Origin: Halobacillus litoralis
GTDB taxonomy: Bacteria > Bacillota > Bacilli > Bacillales > Halobacillaceae
Direction: 5' to 3'
Assembly: GCF_009856355.1 (NCBI RefSeq)
Contig: NZ_WMEW01000012.1
Coordinates: forward strand, 59,335 to 123,334
Length of the DNA: 64,000 bases
Shown piece after piece: positions 17,577-28,332 of the stretch; positions within the stretch are counted from its first letter, which is position 1; the number at the start of each line of letters is the position of its first letter. The position numbers and the translations under genes were made by a program. The notes beneath the pieces are model-generated. The model was not told where the DNA came from. It worked only from the letters and a program-made list of their open reading frames with translations, and did no database searches.

Positions 17577-18446
17577 ATGAATCGACAACAACGTCAGACC
17601 CAGGGGCAGCCGGGTCAGGAACAGGAACGGCAGCCGGGAACAGAGGGACAGATGAACCCATCCCCCCTGCAGGCCGATGAAGATTATAAAAGCGGGAATA
17701 AACTGCAGGGAAAAGTGGCGCTTATTACAGGCGGGGACAGCGGCATCGGCCGTTCTGTCGCCATCGGTTATGCAAAAGAAGGCGCCGATGTAGCGATTTC
17801 CTACTTAGAAGAGCATGAAGATGCGGAATATACGAAGAAGCAGGTGGAAGCAGAAGGGCGCCGGGCCATCTTGATTGCCGGAGATGTTGGCGAAGAGTCC
17901 GTCTGTCAGGAGGCGGTGGAAAGAACCGTAAAGGAACTCGGGCAGCTTGATATTCTCGTCAACAATGCGGCGGAACAGCATCCGACAGACGACCTGTTGA
18001 ACATTTCAGCCGAGCAGCTGGAGCGGACGTTCAAAACCAATATCTATTCGGTTTTCCATATGACGAAAGCGGCTCTCCCTCATTTGAAGCAGGGCAGCTC
18101 GATCATCAACACCGCCTCAGTGAATCCGTATGTCGGAAATCCAGATCTCGTTGATTATACAGCCACTAAAGGGGCCGTCGTTGCGTTCACCCGCTCTATG
18201 GCTAAACAGCTTGTCGACAAAGGCATCCGTGTCAACGGCATTGCGCCGGGGCCGATCTGGACACCACTCATTCCATCCACCTTTTCTGAGGATAAAGTGG
18301 AACAGTTCGGAACGAACACTCCAATGGGACGTCCGGGACAGCCGGTGGAACACGTCGGAAGCTATGTGCTGCTGGCCTCTGATGACTCCACGTATATCAC
18401 CGGACAGTTTATCCATATCAACGGCGGAATGTTCACATCCAGCTGA
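17577..18446 (+). CDS. SDR family oxidoreductase (YhdF/general stress type)
   Basis: A 289-residue short-chain dehydrogenase. A glutamine-rich N-terminal extension of about 45 residues precedes the Rossmann motif TGGDSGIGR. The NNAA motif and catalytic Ser-Tyr-Lys (NTASVN ... YTATKG) follow, and the protein ends with GGMF. This layout matches the B. subtilis YhdF/YdaD/YhxC group of general stress proteins. The substrate is unknown. The start is ATG 17577 after GGAGGAGGAA. It lies 16 bp before the nei-like gene and is probably co-transcribed with it. Confidence 0.9.
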   Translation: MNRQQRQTQGQPGQEQERQPGTEGQMNPSPLQADEDYKSGNKLQGKVALITGGDSGIGRSVAIGYAKEGADVAISYLEEHEDAEYTKKQVEAEGRRAILIAGDVGEESVCQEAVERTVKELGQLDILVNNAAEQHPTDDLLNISAEQLERTFKTNIYSVFHMTKAALPHLKQGSSIINTASVNPYVGNPDLVDYTATKGAVVAFTRSMAKQLVDKGIRVNGIAPGPIWTPLIPSTFSEDKVEQFGTNTPMGRPGQPVEHVGSYVLLASDDSTYITGQFIHINGGMFTSS

Positions 18447-18462
18447 GGAGAGGAAGAGACAC

Positions 18463-19293
18463 ATGCCGGAAGGACCCGAAATCCGCCGTGCTGCGGATCA
18501 AGTAGAAAAAGCACTCAAAGGTCGAGCGGTGCTCGACCTTTTTTTCGCGTTTGAACGCCTTCAGGAATATGAAGACATTCTACAGGGCGATACGATCGAG
18601 CGTGTGGATACGAAAGGCAAAGCGATGCTCATCCGTTTCCAAAGAGGGTACACGATTTACTCACACAATCAATTGTACGGCAAATGGGTGATCAGAAACG
18701 CTTATAACTATCCGGAAACAAACCGCCAGCTGCGACTCGCCCTGCATAATGAGAAGAAGTCGGCACTGCTTTACAGCTCTTCGGACATCGAAGTACTGCG
18801 GACAGAGGAAGCGGAGGCCCACCCCTTTATCCAAAAGACAGGACCGGACCTGCTCAGTGAATCTGTAACTCCGGAAGATCTGTTTGAGCGCTTCACCAGC
18901 AAAAGGTTCCGCAACCGCAGATGGACCTCTCTACTGCTTGATCAATCCTTTATCGCCGGTATCGGTAACTACCTGCGCAGTGAGATTTTGTTCAAAGCCG
19001 GTATCTCTCCTTCTGCCCGTCCCTCTGATTGTTCTGAGGAACAGCTTTGGAAAGCGGCCGAAGCATCGATCGATCTGACATGGCAGTCCTACCGTCATAA
19101 GGGCATCACGAATGATTTGGATCTCGCCGCTCAGCTGAAAAACCAGGGCGTTAAGCGCCGGGCCTACCGTCACTGGGTGTTTAACCGCGCCGGGCATTCC
19201 TGCCGGATCGACGGAACGGAAATTGAAAAGATTCAGGCGGCTTCCAGACGTCTCTATTATTGCCCGACCTGCCAGAAATACCCGGAGCTTTAG
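18463..19293 (+). CDS. nei: endonuclease VIII-like DNA glycosylase
   Basis: A 276-residue Fpg/Nei glycosylase that removes oxidised pyrimidines and nicks the abasic site. The catalytic Pro2 and Glu3 in MPEGPEIRRA and a Lys near 53 in KGKAML are present. The helix-two-turn-helix has SFIAGIGNYLRSEIL. In the zinc finger the third and fourth ligands CPTC are intact, but the first pair reads C-R-I-D instead of C-x2-C. The ATG at 18463 follows GAGGAGAGG. It converges on the phosphoesterase gene with a 4-bp overlap. Confidence 0.9.
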   Translation: MPEGPEIRRAADQVEKALKGRAVLDLFFAFERLQEYEDILQGDTIERVDTKGKAMLIRFQRGYTIYSHNQLYGKWVIRNAYNYPETNRQLRLALHNEKKSALLYSSSDIEVLRTEEAEAHPFIQKTGPDLLSESVTPEDLFERFTSKRFRNRRWTSLLLDQSFIAGIGNYLRSEILFKAGISPSARPSDCSEEQLWKAAEASIDLTWQSYRHKGITNDLDLAAQLKNQGVKRRAYRHWVFNRAGHSCRIDGTEIEKIQAASRRLYYCPTCQKYPEL

Positions 19294-19781
19294 CGGAAAA
19301 AGATGTGCTCCGCGTGGATCCCTTCTTCCCCTATCGTCAGAAGACCGAAGGAATAGTATGGCAGCCGGCGCTTTTCTGTGACAGAGCCAGGGTTGAACAG
19401 CAGCGTTTTTTTGAAATAGCGGAGGACGGGAATGTGGGAGTGTCCATAGATTAAAAGATCAGGCGGTTGTTCTGCGAAAGCTTCCAACGCCCGTTTTTCC
19501 GTCGTTTTCCCTTCTCCGTGCCCGTGAACGACCCCGATGGAATACCCGGCCAGAGTGATGAGTTGTCTGGCGGGTACGATCTCTTTCATGTCCTCCCCGT
19601 CCACGTTGCCATAGACGCCTGTGACGGGAGCATAGCGGTTCAGTTCTTCGTAGAGTTCCGGCGTCTGCCAGTCACCGGCATGAATGATCTGATCCGCTTC
19701 TTGTAAAGCGGTCGTGAGACGATCAGGCAGACGCAGGGCTTTTTTCGGCATATGCGTATCAGACAGCACAACAATTTTCAT
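19290..19781 (-). CDS. YfcE/MJ0936 family metallophosphoesterase
   Basis: A 163-residue calcineurin-like phosphoesterase. The metal-binding set is complete: LSDTH (D, H), HAGDW (D), GNVD (N), VHGHG (H) and GHSHIP (H, H). Proteins of this size cleave small phosphodiesters; it resembles B. subtilis YsnB, whose substrate is unsettled. The ATG at 19781 has AGGAGGG upstream. It lies next to rsmG, with a terminator between them, and its 3' end overlaps the nei-like gene on the other strand by 4 bp. Confidence 0.9.
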   Translation of the reverse strand: MKIVVLSDTHMPKKALRLPDRLTTALQEADQIIHAGDWQTPELYEELNRYAPVTGVYGNVDGEDMKEIVPARQLITLAGYSIGVVHGHGEGKTTEKRALEAFAEQPPDLLIYGHSHIPVLRYFKKTLLFNPGSVTEKRRLPYYSFGLLTIGEEGIHAEHIFFR

Positions 19782-19794
19782 GACGAACCCTCCT

Positions 19795-19834
19795 AAAAAA
19801 AGCCACCCTATCGTTCATAGATAGAGTGGCTTGT
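19795..19834. terminator. terminator after rsmG
   Basis: The hairpin has AGCCAC and CTATC arms (19801-19831); on the minus strand it is followed by a T-run. Confidence 0.85.
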
Positions 19835-19836
19835 TG

Positions 19837-20553
19837 TTATTGAATCGGTGTTTTATTCGGTGTGCCCGCTTTACGCGGGTATTTTTTCGGTGTTTTGCGT
19901 CGTTTTTCAACGATGGCAATGTTCCGTTCACTGCCCTCTTCCGGAAGCTCGAACGTATAAATGTCTTTCACTTCGCCTCCGACCGTCTGAATCGCGGTCT
20001 CAGCCTCCTGCATCTCATCCCTGAGGTTCGGTCCCTTCATTGCCATGAACCGGCCGCCCTTCTCGGTTAAAGGAAGGCACAGCTCACTCAGGACAGACAT
20101 CCGGGCAACAGCGCGGGCCATGACCAGGTCATAGCTTTCCCGGAAGTTCGCGTTTTTTCCGAAGTTTTCGGCACGATCATGATAAAAAGCGACATCATCG
20201 AGCTCCAATTCGTGGGCTAAGTGGTTTAAAAAAGTGATCCGCTTCTTCAATGAATCGACAATCGTCACTTTCAAATGGGGAAAGGCGATTTTCAGCGGCA
20301 GACTCGGAAATCCAGCCCCCGCTCCCACATCACAGATGCGGAGGGGTTCGGAAAAGTCATAGTAAAAGGCCGCTGTCAGAGAGTCATAAAAGTGCTTGAG
20401 ATACACGCCTTCCTGATCTGTAATGGCGGTCAGGTTCATTTTTTCGTTCCACTCGACGAGAATTTCAAAATAGCGCTGGAACTGGTGCTGCTGCTTTTCA
20501 TTGAGTTCAATGCCTTGTTCTTTCAAAGCGTTCAGAAAGGTGTTCGTATCCAT
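19837..20553 (-). CDS. rsmG: 16S rRNA (guanine-N7)-methyltransferase RsmG
   Basis: A 238-residue SAM-dependent methyltransferase (GidB) that modifies the 530 loop of 16S rRNA; loss gives low-level streptomycin resistance in other bacteria. The SAM motif [17 protein letters not shown] and [11 protein letters not shown] are typical. The ATG at 20553 follows GAGAGGATGG. It is the last gene of the mnmE-mnmG-rsmG run (17 bp after mnmG). In B. subtilis the next gene is noc; here about 10 kb intervenes. Confidence 0.97.
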   Translation of the reverse strand: MDTNTFLNALKEQGIELNEKQQHQFQRYFEILVEWNEKMNLTAITDQEGVYLKHFYDSLTAAFYYDFSEPLRICDVGAGAGFPSLPLKIAFPHLKVTIVDSLKKRITFLNHLAHELELDDVAFYHDRAENFGKNANFRESYDLVMARAVARMSVLSELCLPLTEKGGRFMAMKGPNLRDEMQEAETAIQTVGGEVKDIYTFELPEEGSERNIAIVEKRRKTPKKYPRKAGTPNKTPIQ

Positions 20554-20570
20554 AAACCCATCCTCTCGAG

Positions 20571-22460
20571 TTATTCTCCAGACACACGTGCGATTTTACC
20601 CTGCTCAATATAGACAAGCAGGATCGAAACATCCGCCGGGTTCACCCCGGATACCCGGGAAGCCTGTCCGACAGATAGCGGACGCACAGCTTTCAGGCGG
20701 TCACGCGCTTCTGTAGCCAGACCGTGGATGGCATCGTAATCGATGTCTTCTGGAATTTTTTTCGTCTCCATCTTCTTCATACGGTCAATCTGCTCGAGCG
20801 CCTTCTTAATATAACCGTTATATTTCGTCTGGATTTCCACCTGCTCTTTGACATCATCCGGCAGATGGACATCACTGGCACTCAGCCGTTCAATATGGCT
20901 GTAGTTCATTTCCGGACGCTTCAAAAGATCCACCGCACGGACGGCGTCTTTTAACTTGGAGCCTCCCGCTTCTTCGATAACCGCCTGCACTTCATCCGTT
21001 TCCTTCAAGATCACTTTGTCGAGGCGTTTTTTCTCGTCTTCGATTAAACGCTGTTTCTCAAGGAAACGGTTATAGCGGTCCTCTGGAATCAGACCGAGCT
21101 GATAGCCGATTTCCGTCAAACGGAGGTCGGCGTTATCGTGGCGCAGCATCAAACGGAATTCAGCACGGGATGTCAAGAGACGATACGGCTCGCCGGTTCC
21201 TTTGGTAACAAGGTCATCGATCATGACACCGATGTAGCCTTGGGAACGGTCAAGGATCAATGTTTCAAGATCAAGGGCCTTGGCTGCGGCGTTAATCCCG
21301 GCCATCAGTCCCTGCCCCGCGGCTTCTTCATATCCGGACGTTCCGTTAAGCTGCCCGGCTGTGAAAAGACCATCAATCTTCTTCGTTTCAAGCGTCGGCC
21401 ACAGCTGTGTCGGAACGATGGAATCGTACTCGATGGCATAGCCGGCGCGCATGATTTCAGCATTTTCCAGCCCCGGAACCGTACGCATCATTTCGTTCTG
21501 CACATATTCAGGCAGAGAAGTCGATAAGCCCTGGACGTATACTTCCTCCGTGTCCCGGCCTTCCGGCTCAAGGAAAATCTGGTGACGCGGCTTATCATTG
21601 AAGCGGACGATCTTATCCTCGATGGACGGGCAGTAGCGTGGTCCTGTCCCTTTGATTGCACCGGAGTACATCGCAGAGAGGCCGAGGTTATCGTTAATGA
21701 TTTGGTGTGTGTCTTCGTTCGTATACGTCAGCCAGCACGGGATCTGATCCGTAATGAATTCGGTCGTTTCATAGGAAAAGGAGCGCGGCTCTTCTTCCCC
21801 CGGCTGGATTTCTGTCTTGGAATAATCAATCGTGTGACTGTTGACGCGCATCGGTGTTCCGGTCTTGAAGCGGACCATCTCAATGCCCATCTCTTCCAGT
21901 TGTTCAGAAAGTGAAACGGTGGAACGCTGGTTGTTCGGTCCACTTTCATAGGAAATGTCACCGATGATGACACGGCCGCGCATGAACGTTCCTGTCGTTA
22001 CGATAACCGTCGGTGCATAGTAGGCCGCTTTCGTTTCTGTGACGACTCCTTTTATCTGATCGTCCTCGACAAGCAGCTGCTTCACCATCGCCTGGCGCAG
22101 GGTCAGGTTTTCCTGATTCTCAAGCACGCGTTTCATTTCTTTAATATACAAAGGCTTATCCGCCTGGGCACGCAGTGCTCGTACAGCCGGGCCTTTTCTC
22201 GTGTTCAATAGACGCATCTGGATGTGGGTCTTATCAATCACCTTACCCATCGCGCCTCCTAATGCATCAATTTCCCGGACGACGATTCCTTTAGCCGGAC
22301 CACCGATGGACGGGTTACATGGCATAAACGCGACAAGGTCGAGGTTCAGGGTCAGCATCAATGTCTTCGCCCCGCGGCGCGCTGCGGCAAGACCTGCCTC
22401 TACGCCCGCATGACCAGCACCAATTACTATTACATCATAATGCCCTGCATCATATGTCAT
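20571..22460 (-). CDS. mnmG: tRNA uridine-5-carboxymethylaminomethyl modification enzyme MnmG
   Basis: A 629-residue FAD protein (GidA) that with MnmE places the cmnm5 group on wobble U34 of tRNAs. The N-terminal dinucleotide motif [12 protein letters not shown] (residues 12-23), [10 protein letters not shown] and the catalytic-region cysteines are present. The C-terminal helical domain ends in [13 protein letters not shown]. The ATG at 22460 follows GGAGAGACATCC. Its partner mnmE is 60 bp upstream in the same orientation. Confidence 0.98.
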   Translation of the reverse strand: MTYDAGHYDVIVIGAGHAGVEAGLAAARRGAKTLMLTLNLDLVAFMPCNPSIGGPAKGIVVREIDALGGAMGKVIDKTHIQMRLLNTRKGPAVRALRAQADKPLYIKEMKRVLENQENLTLRQAMVKQLLVEDDQIKGVVTETKAAYYAPTVIVTTGTFMRGRVIIGDISYESGPNNQRSTVSLSEQLEEMGIEMVRFKTGTPMRVNSHTIDYSKTEIQPGEEEPRSFSYETTEFITDQIPCWLTYTNEDTHQIINDNLGLSAMYSGAIKGTGPRYCPSIEDKIVRFNDKPRHQIFLEPEGRDTEEVYVQGLSTSLPEYVQNEMMRTVPGLENAEIMRAGYAIEYDSIVPTQLWPTLETKKIDGLFTAGQLNGTSGYEEAAGQGLMAGINAAAKALDLETLILDRSQGYIGVMIDDLVTKGTGEPYRLLTSRAEFRLMLRHDNADLRLTEIGYQLGLIPEDRYNRFLEKQRLIEDEKKRLDKVILKETDEVQAVIEEAGGSKLKDAVRAVDLLKRPEMNYSHIERLSASDVHLPDDVKEQVEIQTKYNGYIKKALEQIDRMKKMETKKIPEDIDYDAIHGLATEARDRLKAVRPLSVGQASRVSGVNPADVSILLVYIEQGKIARVSGE

Positions 22461-22520
22461 TTGGATGTCTCTCCTTTAAATGTTTGTTCCAAAAACCACT
22501 CTATCTTTAACAAAAGCTTG

Positions 22521-23897
22521 TTATTTACCTAAACAGAACTGGGAGAACAATTGATCAATCAAACTGTCATGCACCGATTCACCGACGATTTCCCCGAGAA
22601 TCTCCCACGTACGGGTTACATCGATCTGGACAACATCCAGAGGTACGCCCATCTCCATACCGTTCTGTGCGTCTTCAAGCGCCTGCTTGGCCTGCTTCAG
22701 CAGCTGCACGTGGCGGACATTGGAAACATACGTCATATCACCTGCATCCAGGTCCCCTTCAAAGAAGGTCTGCCCGATCGCCTGCTCAAGCTGATCGATG
22801 CCCTCTTCCCTGATCAAGGCCGTCGTAATGACCGGCTGATCGTTCGCAAGCTCCTTCACGCGGTCAAGGTCGAGCTTTTTCTCAAGGTCGGTTTTATTCA
22901 CGATGACGATCACATTCATATCGCTGATCGCTTCAAACAGCTTCTCATCTTCCTCGGTCAGTTCATCGCCATAGTTTAACACAAGCAGGATCAAATCGGC
23001 TTCTTTCAGCACTTGGCGGGAGCGTTCCACACCAATGCGCTCGACGATATCCTCGGTTTCCCGGATCCCTGCTGTATCGATCAGCCGGAGAGGAACACCG
23101 CGGACATTGACATACTCTTCGATGACATCGCGTGTCGTCCCCGGTATTTCGGTAACGATGGCCTTGTTTTCATGAACAAGGGCATTCATCAACGAGGATT
23201 TCCCGACGTTCGGACGACCGATAATCGCAGTTCCGAGACCTTCCCGCAGAATCTTCCCCTGCTTGGCGGTCTCTAAAATCCGCTCGACTTCCTCGTGCAC
23301 TTCCTTCGTTTTCTGCTCCATCATGGCATGCGACATTTCTTCCACATCATCATATTCCGGATAATCAATGTTCACTTCCACGTGAGCAAGTGTTTCCAGA
23401 AGCTTCTGGCGCAGATTGTGAATCAGATTGGACAGGCGGCCGTCCATCTGCTTCAAGGCAACGTCCATGGCCCGGTCCGTTTTGGCCCGGATCAAATCCA
23501 TCACTGCTTCCGCCTGGGAAAGGTCGATCCGTCCATTCATAAACGCACGCTTCGTAAATTCCCCCGGTTCAGCCAGCCGTGAGCCTGCAGCCAGCGCAAT
23601 TTCAAGCACCCGGTTCACAGACACGAGTCCACCGTGACAGTTGATCTCGACGATATCTTCTCTCGTAAATGTTTTCGGGGCACGCATGACAGAAACCATC
23701 ACTTCCTCCGCCATTTCACCGGTTTCCGGATCGATGATCTTTCCGTAATGCATCGTATGGGAATCGACGTTGTTCAAATCCTTCCCTTGAAAGAGCCCGG
23801 CGGCTGTCGCAACGGCTTCAGGGCCGCTTAAACGGACGATGGCAATGGCTCCTTCCCCCATCGGGGTGGAAATCGCCGCTATTGTATCTGTTTCCAT
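22521..23897 (-). CDS. mnmE: tRNA modification GTPase MnmE
   Basis: A 458-residue GTPase (TrmE/ThdF), partner of MnmG. It has an N-terminal tetrahydrofolate-binding domain, a helical domain and an inserted G domain with GRPNVGKSS (227-235), GTTRD, DTAG and NKTD. It ends in the conserved FCLGK with the functional Cys455. The ATG at 23897 has AGGAGGTG. The region upstream holds a DnaA-box group between this gene and khpB. Confidence 0.98.
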   Translation of the reverse strand: METDTIAAISTPMGEGAIAIVRLSGPEAVATAAGLFQGKDLNNVDSHTMHYGKIIDPETGEMAEEVMVSVMRAPKTFTREDIVEINCHGGLVSVNRVLEIALAAGSRLAEPGEFTKRAFMNGRIDLSQAEAVMDLIRAKTDRAMDVALKQMDGRLSNLIHNLRQKLLETLAHVEVNIDYPEYDDVEEMSHAMMEQKTKEVHEEVERILETAKQGKILREGLGTAIIGRPNVGKSSLMNALVHENKAIVTEIPGTTRDVIEEYVNVRGVPLRLIDTAGIRETEDIVERIGVERSRQVLKEADLILLVLNYGDELTEEDEKLFEAISDMNVIVIVNKTDLEKKLDLDRVKELANDQPVITTALIREEGIDQLEQAIGQTFFEGDLDAGDMTYVSNVRHVQLLKQAKQALEDAQNGMEMGVPLDVVQIDVTRTWEILGEIVGESVHDSLIDQLFSQFCLGK

Positions 23898-23933
23898 ACG
23901 TTTTCACCTCCTGAATTGAATGGGTATCTATAG

Positions 23934-24046
23934 TTATCCACATTATTTTTTACTAGTCACTAACATACTACCTTACCACACACCCGTGTGTTTTGAAAAG
24001 ATATGCGGACCGAAACCCGCATTCAGGGTTATCCACATGTGCATAA
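23934..24046. promoter_or_regulatory. DnaA-box cluster between mnmE and khpB
   Basis: There are two perfect TTATCCACA boxes (23934-23942, 24029-24037) and one inverted TGTGCATAA (24038-24046). The last two are back to back. A DnaA-binding region at this junction (jag-thdF) is, as I recall, also known in B. subtilis. Confidence 0.75.
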
Positions 24047-24112
24047 CCTTCTATCCATCATCTTTTCCCCGCAAGAGGTCTCCGATACCCTCTTGTGGAC
24101 AAGCGTACAGCC

Positions 24113-24153
24113 AAAAAAATACTCCTGCCGGCTTTTATGGCAGAAGTATTTGT
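24113..24153 (-). terminator. terminator after khpB
   Basis: AATACT-x-CTGCC and GGCAG-x-AGTATT arms, followed on the minus strand by a T-run. Confidence 0.85.
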
Positions 24154-24158
24154 TGAAA

Positions 24159-24773
24159 TCAGCGTGGGTGAATGACGACATGCCGGCGCGGATCGCTGCC
24201 GTCCGACGATGTTTTCACCTGTTCGTGTTGCTGCAAAGCGTTGTGAATGATTTTTCTTTCATAGGAAGGCATCGGCTCCAGCCTTACGTCCCGGTTGGTC
24301 CGGACCGCTTTATCCGCCAGCCGTCCAGCCAGGTTTTCCAATGTTTCCTTCCGTCGGCTCCGATATCCTTCCGCATCAAGCATGACGGTATAGAAGACAT
24401 CAGATCCGCGGTTGACGACAAGCTGGACCAGGTATTGAAGGGAATTCAATGTCTGGCCGCGCTTGCCGATCAAAACAGCGATGTGCTCTCCCTCCAGATT
24501 GAGGAAAATGTCCCGCTGCCGTACTTCAGAATGAACCTGAACAGGAGCTCCCATTTGTTCTGCTACTTCATAGATGAATGTTTCAGCATCCTGCAGAGGA
24601 TTTTTCTTGATGGATACCTTAACGATCGCTGGTTTGGAGCCAAACCCAAGAAATCCTTTTTTACCTTCATCAATAATATCAATGGTGACTTGATCTTTTG
24701 ATGTCTGTAATTGCTCTAATGCAGATTGGACCGCTTCATCAATGGATGGACCCGTAGCAGTTAATTGTTTCAC
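24159..24773 (-). CDS. khpB: RNA-binding protein KhpB/Jag (Jag-N, KH, R3H)
   Basis: A 204-residue RNA-binding protein. The Jag-N domain (1 to about 50) contains [11 protein letters not shown], the KH domain has the GKRGQTL loop near residue 103, and the R3H domain has [12 protein letters not shown] and the [14 protein letters not shown] helix. With KhpA it binds many transcripts and affects cell elongation and division. It starts at a GTG (24773) overlapping the yidC stop by 4 bp, so it is coupled to yidC as in most Firmicutes. Confidence 0.96.
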   Translation of the reverse strand: MKQLTATGPSIDEAVQSALEQLQTSKDQVTIDIIDEGKKGFLGFGSKPAIVKVSIKKNPLQDAETFIYEVAEQMGAPVQVHSEVRQRDIFLNLEGEHIAVLIGKRGQTLNSLQYLVQLVVNRGSDVFYTVMLDAEGYRSRRKETLENLAGRLADKAVRTNRDVRLEPMPSYERKIIHNALQQHEQVKTSSDGSDPRRHVVIHPR

Positions 24774-25531
24774 TCACTTGCTCCTCCCGTCGCATCTTTC
24801 ATCATTGGTTTACGGATGAATACTGTCTGCAGAATCATAACGATGTTACCGACGATCCAGTACAGGGCAAGGGCAGATGGGAAGAAGAATGCGAACGTAC
24901 CGATCATCAGCGGCATGACGTACAGCATCATCTGCATCTGCGGGTTCTGCGCTGCTGCGCCGCCCGCCATCATTAATTTCTGCTGCAGGAAGGTCGTTCC
25001 TGCTGTCAAAATGGCCAGGAATGGATCGGATGAACCGAGTTCCAGCCATAGGAAGTTATGCGTCTGTATCTCTGAAGTTCTCATGATGGCATGATAGAAT
25101 CCGATCAAAATCGGCATCTGCACGATAATCGGCAGACAGCCCGCCAGCGGGTTCACGCCGTGCTTTTGGAACAGCTGCATCGTCTCCTGCTGGAGCTTCT
25201 GCTGTGTCTGGGCATCCTTGGATGAATATTGTTCACGAAGACTCTGCAGTTCCGGTTGAATATCCTGCATCGCTTTTGAGCTTTTCAGCTGCTTAATGTT
25301 CAACGGAAGCAGAATCAATCGAATGATAATCGTTACAACGATGATCGACAATCCATAGCTGCCACTGAAAAGATCAGCAAAAAATAGTAGGGTCTGAGAC
25401 AATGGCCATACGATATACTCGTTCCAAAAACCTGTGCTATCCGAGTTGATTTCCTGGTTTACCTGCGTACACCCGGATAGGAACGTAAGCACGCCCGCCA
25501 TGGCAAGCAGTGCTATCATTTTATTACGCAA
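24770..25531 (-). CDS. yidC: membrane protein insertase YidC (SpoIIIJ type)
   Basis: A 253-residue Oxa1/Alb3/YidC insertase. A lipoprotein signal peptide ends LSGC (Cys21). Five membrane helices follow, including [19 protein letters not shown] with the conserved hydrophilic-groove arginine, and [19 protein letters not shown]. It inserts membrane proteins and, in spore formers, is needed for SpoIIIAH/Q channel function. It forms an operon with rnpA upstream and khpB downstream. Confidence 0.97.
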   Translation of the reverse strand: MRNKMIALLAMAGVLTFLSGCTQVNQEINSDSTGFWNEYIVWPLSQTLLFFADLFSGSYGLSIIVVTIIIRLILLPLNIKQLKSSKAMQDIQPELQSLREQYSSKDAQTQQKLQQETMQLFQKHGVNPLAGCLPIIVQMPILIGFYHAIMRTSEIQTHNFLWLELGSSDPFLAILTAGTTFLQQKLMMAGGAAAQNPQMQMMLYVMPLMIGTFAFFFPSALALYWIVGNIVMILQTVFIRKPMMKDATGGASE

Positions 25532-25635
25532 CGTTCCTTCCTCCTTAAATGACTCTTCACTTTTTCTTCTATCAAAACGATCGTACTACGACAATCATAA
25601 GTTTAGCATTAATGACTGTCCTTTTTCTATAATGA

Positions 25636-25989
25636 TTACATGCGAATTTTCTTATTTAGAAGCTTGGACCTCATGAGTACATGGGTCAGGCTTTTTTTGA
25701 TTTCATGAAAATCCATCTGGCTGGCCGGCTTACGTGCAATGACCACCAGATCATAATGAGGATGGATATCGTCTTCCAGCTCATGAAAGGCCTGGCGCAG
25801 GTAGCGCTTAATCTGGTTGCGCTTGACCGCATGTCCCAGCTTCTTGCTGACGGAAAGACCGATGCGGAAATGCTTCTGCTCCTTTTTCTTCATGTAATAG
25901 ATGACCAGCTGCCGGTTGGCGAAGGACTGGCCCCCTTGGAAAACCTTCTGAAATTCCTCGTTTTTCTTAATTCGATTTGCTTTCTTCAT
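25636..25989 (-). CDS. rnpA: ribonuclease P protein component
   Basis: A 117-residue basic protein that supports the RNase P ribozyme in 5' tRNA maturation. The family signature [15 protein letters not shown] (RNR motif) and the start [16 protein letters not shown] are present. The ATG at 25989 has GGAGGGTG upstream. It lies between rpmH and yidC, the standard order, with a weak hairpin between rpmH and it so that it can be reached by read-through. Confidence 0.97.
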   Translation of the reverse strand: MKKANRIKKNEEFQKVFQGGQSFANRQLVIYYMKKKEQKHFRIGLSVSKKLGHAVKRNQIKRYLRQAFHELEDDIHPHYDLVVIARKPASQMDFHEIKKSLTHVLMRSKLLNKKIRM

Positions 25990-26127
25990 CGAACACCCTC
26001 CAGATGAGTGAACATAGAGGGAGTTACTGCCCTCACATTCCGATCAATCCCGTTAAAACGTTCTCATATTATCCTTAAAATAAAAGCGGGACGATCAAAC
26101 CGCCCCACTTCCGACTTTCCCTATTCT

Positions 26128-26158
26128 GAAAAAAAGACCACTGATAGTTTTCAGTGGC

Positions 26159-26160
<2 letters not shown>
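26128..26160 (-). terminator. terminator or attenuator after rpmH
   Basis: CCACTGA/TCAGTGG hairpin followed on the minus strand by a T-run. It overlaps the rpmH stop and precedes rnpA, so partial read-through would set the L34 to RnpA ratio. Confidence 0.75.
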
Positions 26161-26440
<280 letters not shown>

Positions 26441-26510
26441 CTATAACACATCAACAAGACGAAGCTGCAGGGCTCTCATTCCCTTTTACATGACGAACAT
26501 TCACAGCGGT

Positions 26511-26785
26511 TGTGTATAATTTTCAAGCGGATTTTGACTGTCCACAACAAATATCGACAAGAAAACCACAAACTCCAGTGCTGTGGATGAAAGTTTTCTA
26601 CAAGGCCTTGATATTGTGGATAAGTTACGTCGACCCATTGCAAGCCGCGTTTTTATCTGGTATCATATTTGTGCTTAACCGTGATTGACTTCAAAACAGC
26701 TGAGATCTTTTCCACAGACTGTGGATAACGTGTGGACAGTTATTAACAGACCTGTTTATGCAGTTATGCACAGGAGTGTGGACAG
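26511..26785. other. oriC: origin DnaA-box cluster upstream of dnaA
   Basis: Boxes fitting TTATNCACA or its complement lie at 26511-26519, 26615-26623, 26720-26728 and 26764-26772. One-mismatch forms are at 26582-26590 and 26708-26716, and CTGTCCACA-like two-mismatch forms at 26538, 26731 and 26777. This matches the upstream part of the bipartite Bacillus origin. The gap between rpmH and dnaA (673 bp) holds no open frame with a ribosome-binding site. Confidence 0.92.
26638..26666 (+). promoter_or_regulatory. candidate dnaA promoter
   Basis: TTGCAA (26638-26643), 17 bp and TATCAT (26661-26666). It lies amid DnaA boxes, so autorepression by DnaA is expected. The leader would be about 300 nt. 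Confidence 0.6.
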
Positions 26786-26969
26786 TGAAAATAACTCTCT
26801 GGAAGTCTGATAAAATCAATATTTAAACATCCACACCCGTGCAGCTCCGCCGGGGATCGACAACATTATACAAACCTTATACGAGCGCCTTTCGATCCTT
26901 TTGCTACGTTCGAAAAAGAGAACGAAAGGTGTTTTTGTTTTCCAATGAAACAGAGAGGGGTGAAACAAT

Positions 26970-28325
26970 TTGGAGAACATCCACGAATTATGGAACAATA
27001 CGCTGGATCATATAAAAGAAAAAATCAGCAAACCCAGCTTTGAAACATGGCTGAAAGCTACAAAAGCCGACTCCCTTAGTGAAAATACACTCACGATCGT
27101 CGCTCCAAACGAATTCGCCAGAGACTGGCTTGAAAACCAATATGAAAGCTTGATAACAGAAACGTTATATGAAGTAACAGGCGCGGAACTGGAAACGAAG
27201 TTCATCATTCCTGAATCCAAGGATGATGCCCTGGAGGATGTGAAACTCTCTTCAAAAAAGGTTCCGAACGTGAAAAACAACGGAAATGAAGAGTCACCCC
27301 AGAGCATGCTCAATTCCAAATATACGTTTGATACGTTCGTGATCGGATCCGGCAACCGCTTCGCACACGCAGCCTCCCTGGCGGTGGCAGAAGCTCCGGC
27401 GAAGGCCTACAACCCACTGTTCATCTATGGAGGTGTGGGACTTGGAAAGACCCACTTGATGCACGCCATCGGGCATTATGTGCTGGACCATAATCCGAAC
27501 GCCAAAGTGGTTTATTTGTCTTCAGAGAAGTTCACGAATGAGTTCATCAATTCGATCCGAGATAATAAAGCCGTCAATTTCAGAAACAAATACCGCAGCG
27601 TTGATGTCCTTCTTATTGATGACATCCAGTTTCTTGCGGGCAAAGAACAGACACAGGAGGAATTCTTCCATACGTTCAATACCCTGCATGAAGAAAGCAA
27701 GCAGATCGTCATCTCCAGTGACCGTCCTCCTAAAGAGATTCCGACACTGGAAGACCGCCTGCGCTCGCGCTTTGAGTGGGGATTGATCACGGATATCACA
27801 CCACCGGATCTGGAAACGAGGATTGCGATACTCAGGAAAAAAGCGAAAGCGGAAGGGCTTGATATTCCGAACGAAGTCATGCTTTACATCGCCAACCAGA
27901 TTGACACCAACATCCGTGAGCTCGAAGGTGCCTTGATTCGTGTCGTCGCCTACTCATCCTTAATCAACAGTGACATCAATGCCTCCCTGGCTGCGGAAGC
28001 TTTAAAGGATATTATTCCAAGCTCCAAGCCCAAGGTTATTACGATTGAAGCGATTCAGGAGATGGTCGGGGAAAAGTATAATGTCAGATTAGAAGATTTC
28101 CCTGCCAAAAAACGGACAAAATCAGTCGCCTTTCCGCGGCAGATTGCTATGTATTTATCAAGAGAATTGACCGACTTCTCCCTTCCAAAAATCGGGGAAG
28201 AGTTCGGCGGCCGGGACCATACGACCGTCATACACGCGCACGAGAAAATCTCTAAAATGGTCGCGGATGATCAGCAGCTCCAAAAAGAGCTCGATGAAAT
28301 CAGAGAGCAGCTGAAATCCCACTAG
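26970..28325 (+). CDS. dnaA: chromosomal replication initiator DnaA
   Basis: A 451-residue initiator. Domain I is at 1-75, a short polar linker lies at about 85-115, and the AAA+ domain has Walker [10 protein letters not shown] (154-162) and Walker [10 protein letters not shown] (213-221). Domain IV has the signature [14 protein letters not shown] that reads DnaA boxes. The start is a TTG at 26970, 9-10 nt after GAGAGGGG. The weak codon probably limits synthesis. A DnaA-box cluster lies on each side of the gene. Confidence 0.99.
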   Translation: MENIHELWNNTLDHIKEKISKPSFETWLKATKADSLSENTLTIVAPNEFARDWLENQYESLITETLYEVTGAELETKFIIPESKDDALEDVKLSSKKVPNVKNNGNEESPQSMLNSKYTFDTFVIGSGNRFAHAASLAVAEAPAKAYNPLFIYGGVGLGKTHLMHAIGHYVLDHNPNAKVVYLSSEKFTNEFINSIRDNKAVNFRNKYRSVDVLLIDDIQFLAGKEQTQEEFFHTFNTLHEESKQIVISSDRPPKEIPTLEDRLRSRFEWGLITDITPPDLETRIAILRKKAKAEGLDIPNEVMLYIANQIDTNIRELEGALIRVVAYSSLINSDINASLAAEALKDIIPSSKPKVITIEAIQEMVGEKYNVRLEDFPAKKRTKSVAFPRQIAMYLSRELTDFSLPKIGEEFGGRDHTTVIHAHEKISKMVADDQQLQKELDEIREQLKSH

Positions 28326-28332
28326 TGGATAC

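Noticed and set aside
18130..18462. 111-codon N-terminal extension of the nei-like protein
   Set aside because: It lies within the SDR gene in another frame; the catalytic Pro must be residue 2, which fixes the start at 18463.
24003..24701. 232-codon plus-strand frame across khpB
   Set aside because: It runs antisense to khpB, starts among DnaA boxes and crosses the khpB terminator.
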